Assembly: GCF_022347745.1 (NCBI RefSeq)
Contig: NZ_JAKRGC010000011.1
Span: 1-58,532, forward strand
From: Streptomyces sp. OfavH-34-F
Lineage (GTDB): Bacteria; Actinomycetota; Actinomycetes; Streptomycetales; Streptomycetaceae
DNA length: 58,532 nucleotides
Reading direction: 5' to 3'
The notes below the pieces were generated by a model, which saw only the letters and a program-made list of their open reading frames with translations, did not search any database and was not told the DNA's origin. Shown here piece by piece: positions 45,396-54,819 of this stretch; position 1 is the first letter of the stretch; each line of letters begins with the position of its first letter. A program made the position numbers and the translations under genes.

Positions 45396-46034
45396 ATGGG
45401 CGAACTGATCCTGATCCGGCACGGCGAGACCGCGTGGTCCCGCGACGGGCGGCACACCAGCCACACCGACCTGCCCCTGACCCCCCTCGGTGAACGCCAG
45501 GCCCGCGCCCTGGCCCCCCTGCTCGCCGAGCGCTCCCTCGCCCTCACCCTGGTCAGCCCGCTGGCCCGGGCCCTGCGCACCGCCGAACTCGCCGGGATCG
45601 CCGCGCCCCGGGTCACCCCGGAGCTGCGCGAGTGGGACTACGGCGGCTACGAGGGCGTCACCACGGACGAGATCCACCGCACCCGGCCCGGCTGGAACCT
45701 CTGGACGGACGGGGTGGCGGCCGGGCCGCCGGAGCATCCGGGGGAGAGCCCCGCCCAGGTGGGGGAGCGGGCCGACCGGGTGCTGGCGCAGGTGGCCGAG
45801 GCGGCTGCGCGGGCCGGTGACCGGGACATCGCGCTCGTCGCCCACTCGCACTTCCTGCGGGTCCTGACCGCCCGCTACCTGGGCCTCTCCCCGGCCGGGG
45901 GCGCCCTGTTCCAGCTGGCCACGGGCGCGGTGTCGCGGCTGGGCCGGGAACACGGCAACCCGGTCGTCACCGCGTGGAACGTGGCGCTGCCGCGGAGCCT
46001 CTTCCCGCCGCCGCAGGCCCCGGAACACGACTGA
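45396..46034 (+). CDS. Histidine phosphatase family protein
   Basis: 212 residues from ATG 45396. LILIRHGETAWSRDGRH carries the phospho-accepting His; SPLARALRTAELAG, ELREWDYGGYEGVTTDEI and LVAHSHFLRVLTARYLGL complete the phosphoglycerate-mutase-like active site (second His in AHSHF). Such enzymes dephosphorylate sugar phosphates or other small phosphates; the substrate cannot be told from sequence. The 290 bases upstream contain a GGGCCTGTCCGGCGGATCA element (from 45260) and no gene. Confidence 0.9.
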   Translation: MGELILIRHGETAWSRDGRHTSHTDLPLTPLGERQARALAPLLAERSLALTLVSPLARALRTAELAGIAAPRVTPELREWDYGGYEGVTTDEIHRTRPGWNLWTDGVAAGPPEHPGESPAQVGERADRVLAQVAEAAARAGDRDIALVAHSHFLRVLTARYLGLSPAGGALFQLATGAVSRLGREHGNPVVTAWNVALPRSLFPPPQAPEHD

Positions 46035-46418
46035 CCCGATGATTGGACTGGACCAATAAGCCGGTCAACGGGCCGGTTCCGTAAGAGGATCGCGCGAACC
46101 AACGGCCACAGTCCCGCCCTAAGGGCCTGCCCTAGGTCTCAAGTAGGGAAAGACTCTTTCGTAAGTCCGCATTCGATCTTGCGTAGTTGACGAGAAGTGG
46201 ACTATACCTGTCGGCGTCCGCATAGCCGAGGTAGTCGGCGGCGGTCCAGGGGGAATCGGAAGCGGTCCGTACGAACGAGTACGCGGCGTGCCGGAGGCTC
46301 CCCGTGGCCAGAATGATCCAGCTTCAACTGACCGCGGTGGCGGGGCCCTTTGCCGAGGCACATTCTCGCTGGGTGACCGATACACCGCCTGAGTCCTGGA
46401 GAAGGCGAGGACTTGAGC
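46035..46418. other. Regulatory region upstream of ngcE
   Basis: 384 bases with no gene. It holds the dre-like site at 46042-46057 and a small perfect inverted repeat GAAAGACTCTTTC at 46148-46160, both possible regulator targets for the sugar importer. The ngcE promoter itself was not pinpointed. Confidence 0.5.
46042..46057. promoter_or_regulatory. Possible DasR-responsive element (dre) upstream of ngcE
   Basis: ATTGGACTGGACCAAT matches the DasR consensus ACTGGTCTAGACCACT at 12 of 16 positions. DasR is the GlcNAc-responsive GntR regulator, so control of the GlcNAc/chitooligosaccharide importer is plausible, but the site is 362 bases from ngcE, far for a repressor. Confidence 0.4.
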
Positions 46419-47867
46419 ATGGGATCCACCTCCGCTCACGGTAATGAGGGTCTCGGACGCCGTGATCTGATCAAGCGGTCCGCCGCCATTGGCCTGATCA
46501 CCGTGCCGACGATGAGTCTCCTGACGAGCTGCGCCACCGGTGGCGGCGGCAGCGACGAGAAGAAGACCAAGGCGCCGGCCGGCAAGACCTCCGCAACCAA
46601 CCCCCTCGGTGTGGAAAAGGGCGCGGCGCTCGAGGCGTTCATCTTCAAGGGCGGTCTGGGCGACCAGTACGCCAAGGACGCGGAGGCCGACTACAAGTCG
46701 ACGTACGGGGCGACGGTCAAGCACACCGGCACCCAGCAGGTCGGCCCCAAGCTGACCCCGCGCTTCGCGGGCGGCAACCCGCCGGACGTGATCGACAACT
46801 CCGGTGCCGACCACCTGAACATGAACAAACTCTCCGCCCAGGGCCAGCTCCAGGACCTGAAGGCGCTGCTCGACGCCGGCTCCATCGACGACCCGGCCAA
46901 GAAGGTCCGCGACACGATCCACCCGAGCACCCTGGAGAAGGGGCTGCACGGCGAGACCTTCGACGTGCTGTACTACGCCTTCACCATCTACGGCACCTGG
47001 TACTCCCAGAAGCTGATGGACGCCAAGGGCTGGGAGTACCCCAAGACCCTCGACGCGATGGTCAAGCTCTGCGGCGACATCAAGAAGGAGGGCATCGCGC
47101 CCTGGACGTACGCGGGCAAGTACCCGTACTACGTCCACTTCAACCTCTTCGCCCAGATCGCCAAGATCGGCGGCATGGACGCCTGGATGGCGATCGACAA
47201 CCTCGAGCCGAACGCGTGGACGAAGAACGACGCGGTCAAGGAAGTCATCGAGCACTACGAGGAGTTGGCCGCCAAAAAGTACTTCCTGGAGGGCAGCCAG
47301 GGCCTCACCCACATCCAGTCCCAGACTCAGTGGACCAAGGGCAAGGCCGTCTTCATCCCGAACGGCTCCTGGGTCGAGAACGAGGCCGCCCCGACCACCC
47401 CGGAGGACTTCGGGATGGCCGTCGGCGCGCTCTTCGACGGGACCGGCGACAAGATGCCGCACGGCACCCTGCGCGCCGAGCCCAGCGAGCCGTTCATCGT
47501 GCCGAGCAAGGGCAAGAACCCGGTCGGCGGCATGGAACTGCTGCGCATCATGCTCTCCAAGAAGCACGCGCAGAACTTCGCCACCAAGGTCAAGTCCCTC
47601 ACCTGCGTGATGGACGCGACCGAGGGGATGAAGCTCTCGCCCGGTCTGGCCTCGGCCAGCTCCGTCTTCAAGGAGGCCGGCAGCAACCTCGTCACCTGCC
47701 AGCTCCAGGAGTGGTACCCGGCACTGACGGACGAGAAGATGGGCGGCCTGACGGGCCAGCTGCTCACCGGTGACCTGAAGGCGGCCGACTGGATCAAGAA
47801 GACCCAGGAGGCCTGCGACAAGGTGGCCAAGGACGACTCGGTCACCAAGTTCAAGCGCACTTCCTGA
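46419..47867 (+). CDS. ngcE: N-acetylglucosamine/chitooligosaccharide-binding lipoprotein NgcE
   Basis: 482 residues from ATG 46419, eight bases after GAGG; TTG 46413 is too close to that site. The signal has a Tat-like start (LGRRDLIKRSAAIGLITV) and ends in a lipobox, LLTSC. The mature protein is a large family-1 solute-binding protein: ALEAFIFKGGLGDQYAKDAE, PRFAGGNPPDVIDNSGADHL, FTIYGTWYSQKLMDAKGWEY, WTKGKAVFIPNGSWVENEAA. By conserved order with the two permeases and the following ROK gene it corresponds to SCO6005 (NgcE), which takes up GlcNAc and chitin oligosaccharides. Confidence 0.85.
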   Translation: MGSTSAHGNEGLGRRDLIKRSAAIGLITVPTMSLLTSCATGGGGSDEKKTKAPAGKTSATNPLGVEKGAALEAFIFKGGLGDQYAKDAEADYKSTYGATVKHTGTQQVGPKLTPRFAGGNPPDVIDNSGADHLNMNKLSAQGQLQDLKALLDAGSIDDPAKKVRDTIHPSTLEKGLHGETFDVLYYAFTIYGTWYSQKLMDAKGWEYPKTLDAMVKLCGDIKKEGIAPWTYAGKYPYYVHFNLFAQIAKIGGMDAWMAIDNLEPNAWTKNDAVKEVIEHYEELAAKKYFLEGSQGLTHIQSQTQWTKGKAVFIPNGSWVENEAAPTTPEDFGMAVGALFDGTGDKMPHGTLRAEPSEPFIVPSKGKNPVGGMELLRIMLSKKHAQNFATKVKSLTCVMDATEGMKLSPGLASASSVFKEAGSNLVTCQLQEWYPALTDEKMGGLTGQLLTGDLKAADWIKKTQEACDKVAKDDSVTKFKRTS

Positions 47868-47906
47868 GCAGCGCCCCGAAACCGAGGAGAAGGGCCGGGA
47901 AACACC

Positions 47907-48830
47907 ATGCAACACGGCAAGTACCGATTCGTCGCGGGCTTCCTGGCCCTGCCTCTGATCGTCTACGCGATCTTTGTGATCTCACCTTTCGTCCAGGCGT
48001 TCCAGATCTCGATGACCGACTGGTCGGGACTGGTCGGGACGGCCGAGTTCGTCGGGCTCGACAACTTCCAGCGGCTCTGGGAGAGCGACGAATTCTGGAA
48101 TGCGCTGCGCCACAACATCTACATGCTCGCGCTGATCCCCGTGATCACGCTGGGGATGGGTCTTTTCTTCGCCTTCATGCTGAATGTCGGCGGACGGCGC
48201 AAGAAGAACGAAGTGGTCACCGGCGTGGCCGGCTCCAAGTTCTACAAGTTCGTCTTCTTCTTCCCCCAGGTCATTTCCATCACGATCATCGCGGTGATCT
48301 GGTTCAACATCTACAACCCGGACCCGAACGACGGAATGCTCAACTCGTTCCTGGGGAGCGTGGGGCTGGACTCGCTGCAGAACGCGTGGCTGGGCGAGAA
48401 GAGCATCGCCCTGTGGTGCATCAGCGCCGTCATGGTGTGGAGCAACGTCGGCTTCTACGTCGTGCTCTTCTCCGCCGCGATGGCGTCGATCCCGCGCGAG
48501 ATCTACGAGGCGGCGCTGCTGGACGGCGCCGGCCGGTTCGACACCTTCTTCAGGATCACCGTCCCCCTGCTGTGGGACACCGTGCAGACCGGCTGGGTGT
48601 ACATGGGCATCATCGCGCTCGACGCGTTCGCCCTGGTGCAGATCATGTCGGTCAACATGGGCGGGCCGGACGGCGCCACCGACGTCATGCCGCTGCGGCT
48701 CTTCCAGACGGCCTTCCGCGACAGCCAGTTCGGCTACGCCTCCGCCATGGGTATCGCGATGCTGATCGTCACGATGGCCTTCGCCGTGCTCACCATGCGC
48801 TTCGCGCGGCGTGAGCGAATCGAGTTCTAG
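47907..48830 (+). CDS. ngcF: Importer permease NgcF
   Basis: 307 residues. Six membrane segments starting FVAGFLALPLIVYAIFVISP; EAA loop REIYEAALLDGAGRFDTFFR-ITVP; SVNMGGPDGATDVMPLRLFQ near the C-terminus, as in MalF-type CUT1 subunits. It is 39 bases downstream of ngcE and 12 bases before ngcG, one operon. Confidence 0.88.
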   Translation: MQHGKYRFVAGFLALPLIVYAIFVISPFVQAFQISMTDWSGLVGTAEFVGLDNFQRLWESDEFWNALRHNIYMLALIPVITLGMGLFFAFMLNVGGRRKKNEVVTGVAGSKFYKFVFFFPQVISITIIAVIWFNIYNPDPNDGMLNSFLGSVGLDSLQNAWLGEKSIALWCISAVMVWSNVGFYVVLFSAAMASIPREIYEAALLDGAGRFDTFFRITVPLLWDTVQTGWVYMGIIALDAFALVQIMSVNMGGPDGATDVMPLRLFQTAFRDSQFGYASAMGIAMLIVTMAFAVLTMRFARRERIEF

Positions 48831-48842
48831 GGGTACGGGCGC

Positions 48843-49769
48843 ATGACGATCGACGAAACAGAGGCCGTGGCCAAGCAGGACCCGGTCACGACGGAGACGG
48901 CCCGGCCCGTCCGCCCCAAGCGCGGGGGCAGCGGCGAGGGCGGCGTCCTCAACGTCTTCTCGCACGGCATGCTGGTCGTGTGGACGCTGATGGTGGGCGT
49001 GCCGCTGCTGTGGGTGCTGTGGAGCGCGTTCAAGGACAGCAACGGCATCCTCACCGACCCGTGGGGCCTGCCGACCACGCTGCACTGGGAGAACTGGTCC
49101 AACGCGTGGAACGACGCGCACATGGGCCGCTACTTCATCAACACCGCCATCGTGGTGGGCGGTTCGGTCATCGGCACGATGGTGCTCGGCTCGATGGCCG
49201 CCTATGTGCTGGCCCGGTTCCAGTTCCCGGGGAACAGGTTCATCTACTACCTGTTCGTGGCCGGCATGTCCTTCCCCGTGTTCATGCTGGTGATCCCGCT
49301 CTTCTTCGTCCTGCGGGACTTCCCCGGCGGCTCGCTCCTGGCGACCTACCACGGGCTGATCCTGGTCTACATCGCCTACTCGCTGCCGTTCACCGTCTTC
49401 TTCATGACGGCGTTCTTCCGCACGCTGCCCGCGTCGGTCGCGGAGGCGGCGATGATCGACGGGGCCTCGCACACCCGGACGTTCTTCCAGGTGATGCTGC
49501 CGATGGCCAAGCCCGGCCTCATCAGCATCGGCATCTTCAACTTCCTGGGCCAGTGGAACCAGTACCTGCTGCCCATGGTGCTGGACCAGGACGAGGACAA
49601 GTACGTCCTCACCCAGGGACTCGCGATGATCGCCCTCCAGCAGGGCTACGACAACGACTGGGGCGCCCTGATGGCGGGCATGATGATCGCCATCATCCCC
49701 GTCCTCGCCGTGTACGCGATCTTCCAGCGCCAGGTCCAGGCGGGCCTCACCGCCGGCGCCCTCAAGTAG
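48843..49769 (+). CDS. ngcG: Importer permease NgcG
   Basis: 308 residues. A cytoplasmic N-terminus of about 38 residues precedes six membrane segments (GMLVVWTLMVGVPLLWVLWS first). The EAA loop reads ASVAEAAMIDGASHTRTFFQ-VMLP, and QRQVQAGLTAGALK closes the MalG-type subunit. The operon has no ATPase; MsiK is the known energiser of such importers in Streptomyces. Confidence 0.88.
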   Translation: MTIDETEAVAKQDPVTTETARPVRPKRGGSGEGGVLNVFSHGMLVVWTLMVGVPLLWVLWSAFKDSNGILTDPWGLPTTLHWENWSNAWNDAHMGRYFINTAIVVGGSVIGTMVLGSMAAYVLARFQFPGNRFIYYLFVAGMSFPVFMLVIPLFFVLRDFPGGSLLATYHGLILVYIAYSLPFTVFFMTAFFRTLPASVAEAAMIDGASHTRTFFQVMLPMAKPGLISIGIFNFLGQWNQYLLPMVLDQDEDKYVLTQGLAMIALQQGYDNDWGALMAGMMIAIIPVLAVYAIFQRQVQAGLTAGALK

Positions 49770-49799
49770 GCGTTCACCTCTCGAAGCCCGAAAACCCCG

Positions 49800-49832
49800 A
49801 AACCGCCCGTCGGCTCGTCCGACGGGCGGTTT
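49800..49832 (+). terminator. Terminator of ngcEFG
   Basis: AAACCGCCCGTCGG (49800-49813) pairs perfectly with CCGACGGGCGGTTT (49819-49832) around a five-base loop, 31 bases after the ngcG stop. Confidence 0.85.
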
Positions 49833-49933
49833 CGCGTGCTGTCCGAACCCTGCGCGGCGGTGGCCGTGACCCCGGACCGCCCGCGCTCAGGTCTTGACGG
49901 GGAGGACCCCAAAACGGTCAGCTTAGAGTTCAC

Positions 49934-51166
49934 ATGTTAGAGAATATGGCAGGAGTGAGTGAGTCGATGGAGACTCCCGGGTCGCAGACGTCTCTGCATC
50001 GCGCCAACCTCGAGCGGGTCGTGCGCGCCGTACGCATGGCGGGATCGCTCACCCAGGCGGAGATCGCCAGGAGTACGGGCCTGTCCGCGGCCACGGTCTC
50101 CAACATCGTTCGTGAACTGAAGGACAGCGGCACGGTCGAGGTCACCCCCACCTCGGCCGGCGGCCGGCGGGCCCGCAGCGTCTCGCTCAGCGGGGACGCG
50201 GGCATCGTGATCGGCGTCGACTTCGGCCACACCCACCTGCGCGTGGCCGTGGGCAACCTCGCCCACCAGGTCCTCGCCGAGGAGTCCGAGCCGCTGGACG
50301 TGGACGCCTCGTCCGCCCAGGGCTTCGGACGGGCGGAACAACTGGTCAACCGGCTGATCGACACGACCGGGATCAGCCCGGGCAAGGTCATCGGGGTGGG
50401 GCTCGGTGTACCCGGCCCGATCGACGTGGAGTCCGGCACGCTGGGCTCCACGTCGATCCTGCCGGGCTGGACGGGCATCAACCCCAGCGAGGAGCTGTCC
50501 TCGCGCCTGGGCGTACCGGTGTACGTGGACAACGACGCCAACCTCGGCGCCCTCGGCGAGCTGGTGTGGGGGAGCGGCCGGGGGGTCAAGGACCTCGCGT
50601 ACATCAAGGTCGCCAGCGGCGTCGGCGCGGGCCTGGTCATCGACGGCCACATCTACCGGGGCCCCGGGGGCACGGCCGGCGAGATCGGCCACATCACCCT
50701 GGACGAGTCGGGCCCGGTCTGCCGCTGCGGGAACCGCGGCTGCCTGGAGACCTTCACGGCCGCGCGCTACGTCCTGCCGCTGCTCCAGCCCAGCCACGGC
50801 CCCGATCTCACCATGGAGCGGGTGGTCCAGCTGGCCCGCGAGGGCGACCCGGGATGCCGGCGGGTGATCGGCGACGTCGGGCGGCACATCGGAAGCGGTG
50901 TCGCCAACCTTTGCAATCTCTTGAACCCGAGCCGGGTCGTACTCGGCGGTTCGCTCGCCGAGGCGGGGGAGTTGGTCCTCGGGCCCATCCGCGATTCGGT
51001 GTCCCGGTACGCCATTCCCAGTGCGGCGCGGCAGCTCTCGGTGCTGCCCGGGGCCCTGGGGGGACGCGCGGAGGTGCTGGGGGCGCTGGCCCTGGTGCTG
51101 AGCGAGATGGGCGATTCCACCCTTTTGGAGAACGCCACGCCCGCGGCGGCCCCTGCCTTCACTTAG
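49934..51166 (+). CDS. rok7B7: ROK-family transcriptional regulator Rok7B7
   Basis: 410 residues from ATG 49934; ATG 49967 (11 bases after AGGAG) and GTG 49955 (403 residues) are alternatives. A winged HTH occupies about 20-75 (GSLTQAEIARSTGLSAATVS, NIVRELKDSGTV). The ROK kinase-like domain follows: IVIGVDFGHTHLRVAVG, GVGLGVPGPIDVESG, YVDNDANLGALGELVWG, and the zinc motif CRCGNRGCLE. Context (between ngcG and xylF) identifies it as the SCO6008 equivalent, reported to control xylose uptake and, pleiotropically, carbon repression and antibiotic production. A palindrome lies between it and xylF. Confidence 0.88.
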   Translation: MLENMAGVSESMETPGSQTSLHRANLERVVRAVRMAGSLTQAEIARSTGLSAATVSNIVRELKDSGTVEVTPTSAGGRRARSVSLSGDAGIVIGVDFGHTHLRVAVGNLAHQVLAEESEPLDVDASSAQGFGRAEQLVNRLIDTTGISPGKVIGVGLGVPGPIDVESGTLGSTSILPGWTGINPSEELSSRLGVPVYVDNDANLGALGELVWGSGRGVKDLAYIKVASGVGAGLVIDGHIYRGPGGTAGEIGHITLDESGPVCRCGNRGCLETFTAARYVLPLLQPSHGPDLTMERVVQLAREGDPGCRRVIGDVGRHIGSGVANLCNLLNPSRVVLGGSLAEAGELVLGPIRDSVSRYAIPSAARQLSVLPGALGGRAEVLGALALVLSEMGDSTLLENATPAAAPAFT

Positions 51167-51192
51167 ATAACGGATGGCACCGTTGTCATCTC

Positions 51193-51213
51193 GTTAAGGA
51201 TTTACTCCTTGAC
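51193..51213. promoter_or_regulatory. Candidate Rok7B7 operator upstream of xylF
   Basis: GTTAAGGA-TTTAC-TCCTTGAC is an inverted repeat with one mismatch in eight-base arms, 77 bases before the xylF start and just after the regulator gene, where a pathway operator is expected. Confidence 0.5.
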
Positions 51214-51289
51214 GTCGCTCGTGCGGCCGAGTTGACTTCCAGCCACCTCGGCCGCGACGTTGCGGCCTCGTCAGGGAGGCAAACCCCCA

Positions 51290-52354
51290 ATGAACGCAAT
51301 GACGCGACGCATCGTCATAGGCACGGCCGCCGTCTCGATGGCCGTCTCCCTCGCCGCGTGCGGCAAGGCCGGCGACGACAAGGACTCGGCGGACTCGGGC
51401 AGCAAGACCAAGATCGGCCTGCTGCTCCCGGAGAACAAGACCGCCCGCTACGAGACGCTGGACAAGCCGCTGTTCGTCGAGGCGGTCAAGAAGAACTGCG
51501 CCGACTGCGAGGTCGTCTACAAGAACGCCGCCGGTGACGTCGGCCAGCAGAAGCAGCAGTTCGAGCAGCAGATCGCCGACGGCATCAAGGTCATCGCGAT
51601 CTCCTCGGTCGACGCCGAGAAGGCCGCCGGCTGGATCGACGCCGCGCACAAGAAGGACGTCAAGGTCGTCGCCTACGACCGCGCCATCGCCGGTGCCGAC
51701 GCCTACGTCAGCCACGACAACGAGAAGATCGGCAAGCTCCAGGGCCAGGCCATCCTCGACGCCCTCGGCTCCAAGGCGGCCTCCGCCAACGTCGTCATGA
51801 TCAACGGCGACGAGAAGGACCCGAACGCCGGTCTGTTCAAGAAGGGCGCCCACGAGTCCCTCGACGGCAAGACCAAGATCGCCTACGAGGCGTCCGGCGA
51901 GTGGGACCCGAAGATCGCCGGTGAGAAGATGACCGCCGCCATCTCCTCGGTCGGCAAGGGCAAGATCGACGCCGTCTACTCCGCCAACGACGGCATGGCC
52001 GGCGGCATCATCACCTCCCTCGGCAACGCCGGCATCAAGGACATCCCGGTGGGCGGCCAGGACGCCGAACTCCCCGGCATCCAGCGGATCATCGCCGGTA
52101 CGCAGACCTTTACCATCTACAAGTCGCCGAAGCAGCTCGCCCCGACGGCCGCCCAGTTCGCCGTCAACCTGCTCCAGGGCAAGGACATCGGCGCCCAGGG
52201 CGAGACGGACGGCGTCCCCTCCACGCTGCTCGAGCCGACCGTGGTCAACAAGGACAACATCCAGTCCACCGTGATCAAGGACGGCATCTACGAGGTCTCC
52301 AAGGTCTGCGTCGCGGACATCGCCGACAAGTGCGCCGCGCTGGGCATCAAGTAG
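51290..52354 (+). CDS. xylF: Xylose-type ABC substrate-binding lipoprotein XylF
   Basis: 354 residues from ATG 51290 (AGGGAGG upstream). Lipoprotein signal with lipobox LAAC. Periplasmic-binding-protein family 2/4 (RbsB/XylF type): KIGLLLPENKTARYETLDKP, QQFEQQIADGIKVIAISSVD, VVAYDRAIAGADAYVSHDN, MINGDEKDPNAGLFKKGAHE, AVYSANDGMAGGIITSLGNA. The YDR and DN motifs contact the pentose. It feeds XylGH; corresponds to SCO6009. A hairpin after its stop separates it from xylGH. Confidence 0.9.
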   Translation: MNAMTRRIVIGTAAVSMAVSLAACGKAGDDKDSADSGSKTKIGLLLPENKTARYETLDKPLFVEAVKKNCADCEVVYKNAAGDVGQQKQQFEQQIADGIKVIAISSVDAEKAAGWIDAAHKKDVKVVAYDRAIAGADAYVSHDNEKIGKLQGQAILDALGSKAASANVVMINGDEKDPNAGLFKKGAHESLDGKTKIAYEASGEWDPKIAGEKMTAAISSVGKGKIDAVYSANDGMAGGIITSLGNAGIKDIPVGGQDAELPGIQRIIAGTQTFTIYKSPKQLAPTAAQFAVNLLQGKDIGAQGETDGVPSTLLEPTVVNKDNIQSTVIKDGIYEVSKVCVADIADKCAALGIK

Positions 52355-52363
52355 TCCCCCTCC

Positions 52364-52389
52364 GCGCCGGGGCCCCCGAGCCCCGGCGC
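52364..52389 (+). terminator. Hairpin between xylF and xylG
   Basis: GCGCCGGGG (52364-52372) pairs with CCCCGGCGC (52381-52389) around eight bases, ten bases after the xylF stop. Together with the 236-base gap before xylG, it would cause partial termination or protect the xylF message, giving excess binding protein. Confidence 0.55.
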
Positions 52390-52590
52390 GTACGGGCGTG
52401 ACCGCTCCGCACGCCGGAGCCCGCCCGTCCCCCCAGCTGTCCGGCCCCGGTCGGCTCATACCCCGCTGCCGCCGGGTGCCGGACGCTCACCCCCGTACTT
52501 CCCGTACGCCGACCCGCCCCCGCGGCTCGGCGTCTCCGCCGGTCAGGCGGCACATCCCCGCCGGGTCAGGCGGCGAAGGAGATGGTTCAC

Positions 52591-53370
52591 GTGTCAAAGA
52601 CGCCCGTGCTGGCGTTGCGTGGGGTCTTCAAGCGATTCGGAGCGGTCCAGGTCCTCTCCGGTGTCGATCTCGAAGTCCACGCCGGAGAAGTGGTCGCCCT
52701 GGTCGGCGACAACGGTGCAGGAAAGTCCACGCTGGTCAAGACGATCGCCGGGGTGCACCCCATCGACGAGGGCGTCATCGAGTGGGAGGGCGCGAAGGTG
52801 GACATCAGCCGCCCGCACGACGCCCAGAACCTCGGCGTCGCCACCGTCTACCAGGACCTCGCGCTCTGCGACAACCTGGACGTCGTCGCCAACCTGTTCC
52901 TCGGACGCGAGATCAAGAAGGGCGGCATCCTCGACGAGGTCGCCATGGAGAAGCGGGCCCAGGACCTCCTGTCCACCCTCTCCATCCGCATCCCCAGCGT
53001 CCGCATCCCGGTCGCCGCGCTCTCCGGCGGCCAGCGCCAGGTCGTGGCCATCGCCCGCGCCCTGGTCGGCAACCCCAAGATCGTGATCCTGGACGAGCCC
53101 ACCGCGGCCCTCGGCGTCGAGCAGACCGCCCAGGTCCTCGACCTGGTGGAGCGGCTGCGCGAGCAGAACCTCGGCGTCATCCTCATCAGCCACAACATGG
53201 CGGACGTCAAGGCCGTCGCCGACACGGTCGCCGTGCTGCGGCTCGGCCACAACAACGGCACCTTCCCCGTGGCGAGCACCAGCCACGAAGAAATCATCGC
53301 CGCGATCACGGGCGCCACGGACAACGCCGTGACCCGCCGCAAGTCCCGCAGCGCGGAGGCATCCAAGTGA
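52591..53370 (+). CDS. xylG: ABC transporter ATPase XylG (single cassette)
   Basis: 259 residues from GTG 52591, nine bases after AAGGAG; ATG 52582 directly abuts that site. One complete ABC cassette: GDNGAGKSTLVKT (Walker A), YQDLALCDNL (Q-loop), LSGGQRQVVAIARAL (signature), IVILDEPTAALG (Walker B), LISHNMAD (switch His). E. coli XylG has two fused cassettes (about 510 residues); here one chain must dimerise. Stop overlaps the xylH start by four bases. Confidence 0.92.
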   Translation: MSKTPVLALRGVFKRFGAVQVLSGVDLEVHAGEVVALVGDNGAGKSTLVKTIAGVHPIDEGVIEWEGAKVDISRPHDAQNLGVATVYQDLALCDNLDVVANLFLGREIKKGGILDEVAMEKRAQDLLSTLSIRIPSVRIPVAALSGGQRQVVAIARALVGNPKIVILDEPTAALGVEQTAQVLDLVERLREQNLGVILISHNMADVKAVADTVAVLRLGHNNGTFPVASTSHEEIIAAITGATDNAVTRRKSRSAEASK

Positions 53371-54659
53371 GCAACATCAACGAGACCCCGGCCCAGGCCG
53401 CGGCCCCCGAGGACGCCCCGGAGGCGCCGGCGGCCGGCGCGGTCACCACCGTCGACCCCCGCCTGCTCGTCCGCGAGCAGGGCTTCAAGGGCTACTGGAT
53501 CGAGTTCAAGCGCAAGGTCCGCTCCGGCGAGATCGGCTCGCTGCCCGTCGTGGTGGGCCTCATCGTCATCGGGATCGTCTTCCAGCTGGAGACCGGCAAC
53601 TTCCTCACCTCGTACAACCTCGACCAGATCACGCTGTACGCGACCGGCCCCGGCATCATGGCCGTGGGCATCGTCTTCGTACTGCTGCTCGGCGAGATCG
53701 ACCTCGCGGTCGGCTCCGTCGCGGGACTCGCCGGCTCGGTCTGGGCCGTCCTCGCCACGGACATGCCCGACTCCCTCGCCATCCTGCTCGGCATCCTGTC
53801 CGGCACGCTCATCGGCGCCTTCCACGGCATCGTCTTCGCCAAGATAGGCGTGCCCGCGTTCGTCGTGACCCTGGCCGGCTTCCTGGGCTGGGCCGGCATG
53901 CAGACCTGGGTGATGGGCGACAAGTCCACCATCACCACCCCGCTCGGCAGCTTCGTCCGCGACCTGACCAGCTACTACTTCAGCGACATCGCCGCCGCCT
54001 ACGGCCTCGCCGTCGTCGTGATCATCGCCTTCTACCTCGCCCAGCTGCGCGACTCCCGCCGCCGCAAGGCCGCCGAGCTGCCGTACCGCCCGCAGAGCGA
54101 GATCATCCTGCGCAGCGCGCTGCTCGCCGTCCTGTGCCTGCTGGCCGCGTACGGGTTCAACCAGGAGCAGGGCCTCCCGCTCTCCCTGGTGATCTTCCTC
54201 GGCATCCTGGTCGTCACCGACTTCGTCCTGCGCCGCACCACCTACGGCCGCCAGGTCTTCGCGGTCGGCGGCGGCATCGAGGCGGCCCGCCGGGCGGGCA
54301 TCAACGTGTCCTGGATCCGCATTTCGGTCTTCATGATCTCCGGCACCCTCGGAGCGGTCGGCGGCCTCTTCCTGGCCTCCGCGACCGGCGGCGCCGACCG
54401 CTCCCTCGGCGGCGGCAACCAGCTCATGATGTGCATCGCCGCGGCCGTCATCGGCGGTACGTCCCTGTTCGGCGGACGCGGCAAGGTCTGGTCCGCGCTG
54501 CTGGGCATCCTGGTCATCCAGTCGATCGTCCAGGGCCTCAACCAGATGGACCTGTCGTCCAACGCGATCCAGTACATGATCACCGGCGCGGTGCTCCTCA
54601 TCGCCGTGATCATCGACTCGGTCTCCCGCAAGACCCAGAAGACAGCAGGCCGCGCCTAG
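53367..54659 (+). CDS. xylH: Xylose-type ABC permease XylH
   Basis: 430 residues from GTG 53367, overlapping the xylG stop. A cytoplasmic N-terminus of about 55 residues is followed by about ten membrane segments of the RbsC/XylH type. [20 protein letters not shown] is the subfamily's signature, [20 protein letters not shown] and [20 protein letters not shown] are the coupling regions, and [20 protein letters not shown] precedes the last helices. Completes the xylFGH importer (SCO6009-6011). Confidence 0.92.
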   Translation: MSNINETPAQAAAPEDAPEAPAAGAVTTVDPRLLVREQGFKGYWIEFKRKVRSGEIGSLPVVVGLIVIGIVFQLETGNFLTSYNLDQITLYATGPGIMAVGIVFVLLLGEIDLAVGSVAGLAGSVWAVLATDMPDSLAILLGILSGTLIGAFHGIVFAKIGVPAFVVTLAGFLGWAGMQTWVMGDKSTITTPLGSFVRDLTSYYFSDIAAAYGLAVVVIIAFYLAQLRDSRRRKAAELPYRPQSEIILRSALLAVLCLLAAYGFNQEQGLPLSLVIFLGILVVTDFVLRRTTYGRQVFAVGGGIEAARRAGINVSWIRISVFMISGTLGAVGGLFLASATGGADRSLGGGNQLMMCIAAAVIGGTSLFGGRGKVWSALLGILVIQSIVQGLNQMDLSSNAIQYMITGAVLLIAVIIDSVSRKTQKTAGRA

Positions 54660-54681
54660 CGCGGGTACGCACGTCCCGCCC

Positions 54682-54722
54682 GCCGGAGCCCGGCGTCCCG
54701 CGAAGGGGCGCCGGGCTCCGGC
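54682..54722 (+). terminator. Terminator of xylGH
   Basis: GCCGGAGCCCGGCG (54682-54695) pairs perfectly with CGCCGGGCTCCGGC (54709-54722), 22 bases after the xylH stop. Confidence 0.8.
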
Positions 54723-54819
54723 GCGGACGGGGGCGGTACGCCCCGCCCCCCGCTCCGGAGGGAGGCCGTTAGACTCATCGGATCGGCATGCTCGACCAGC
54801 ACAATCGCAAGGAGGCACG

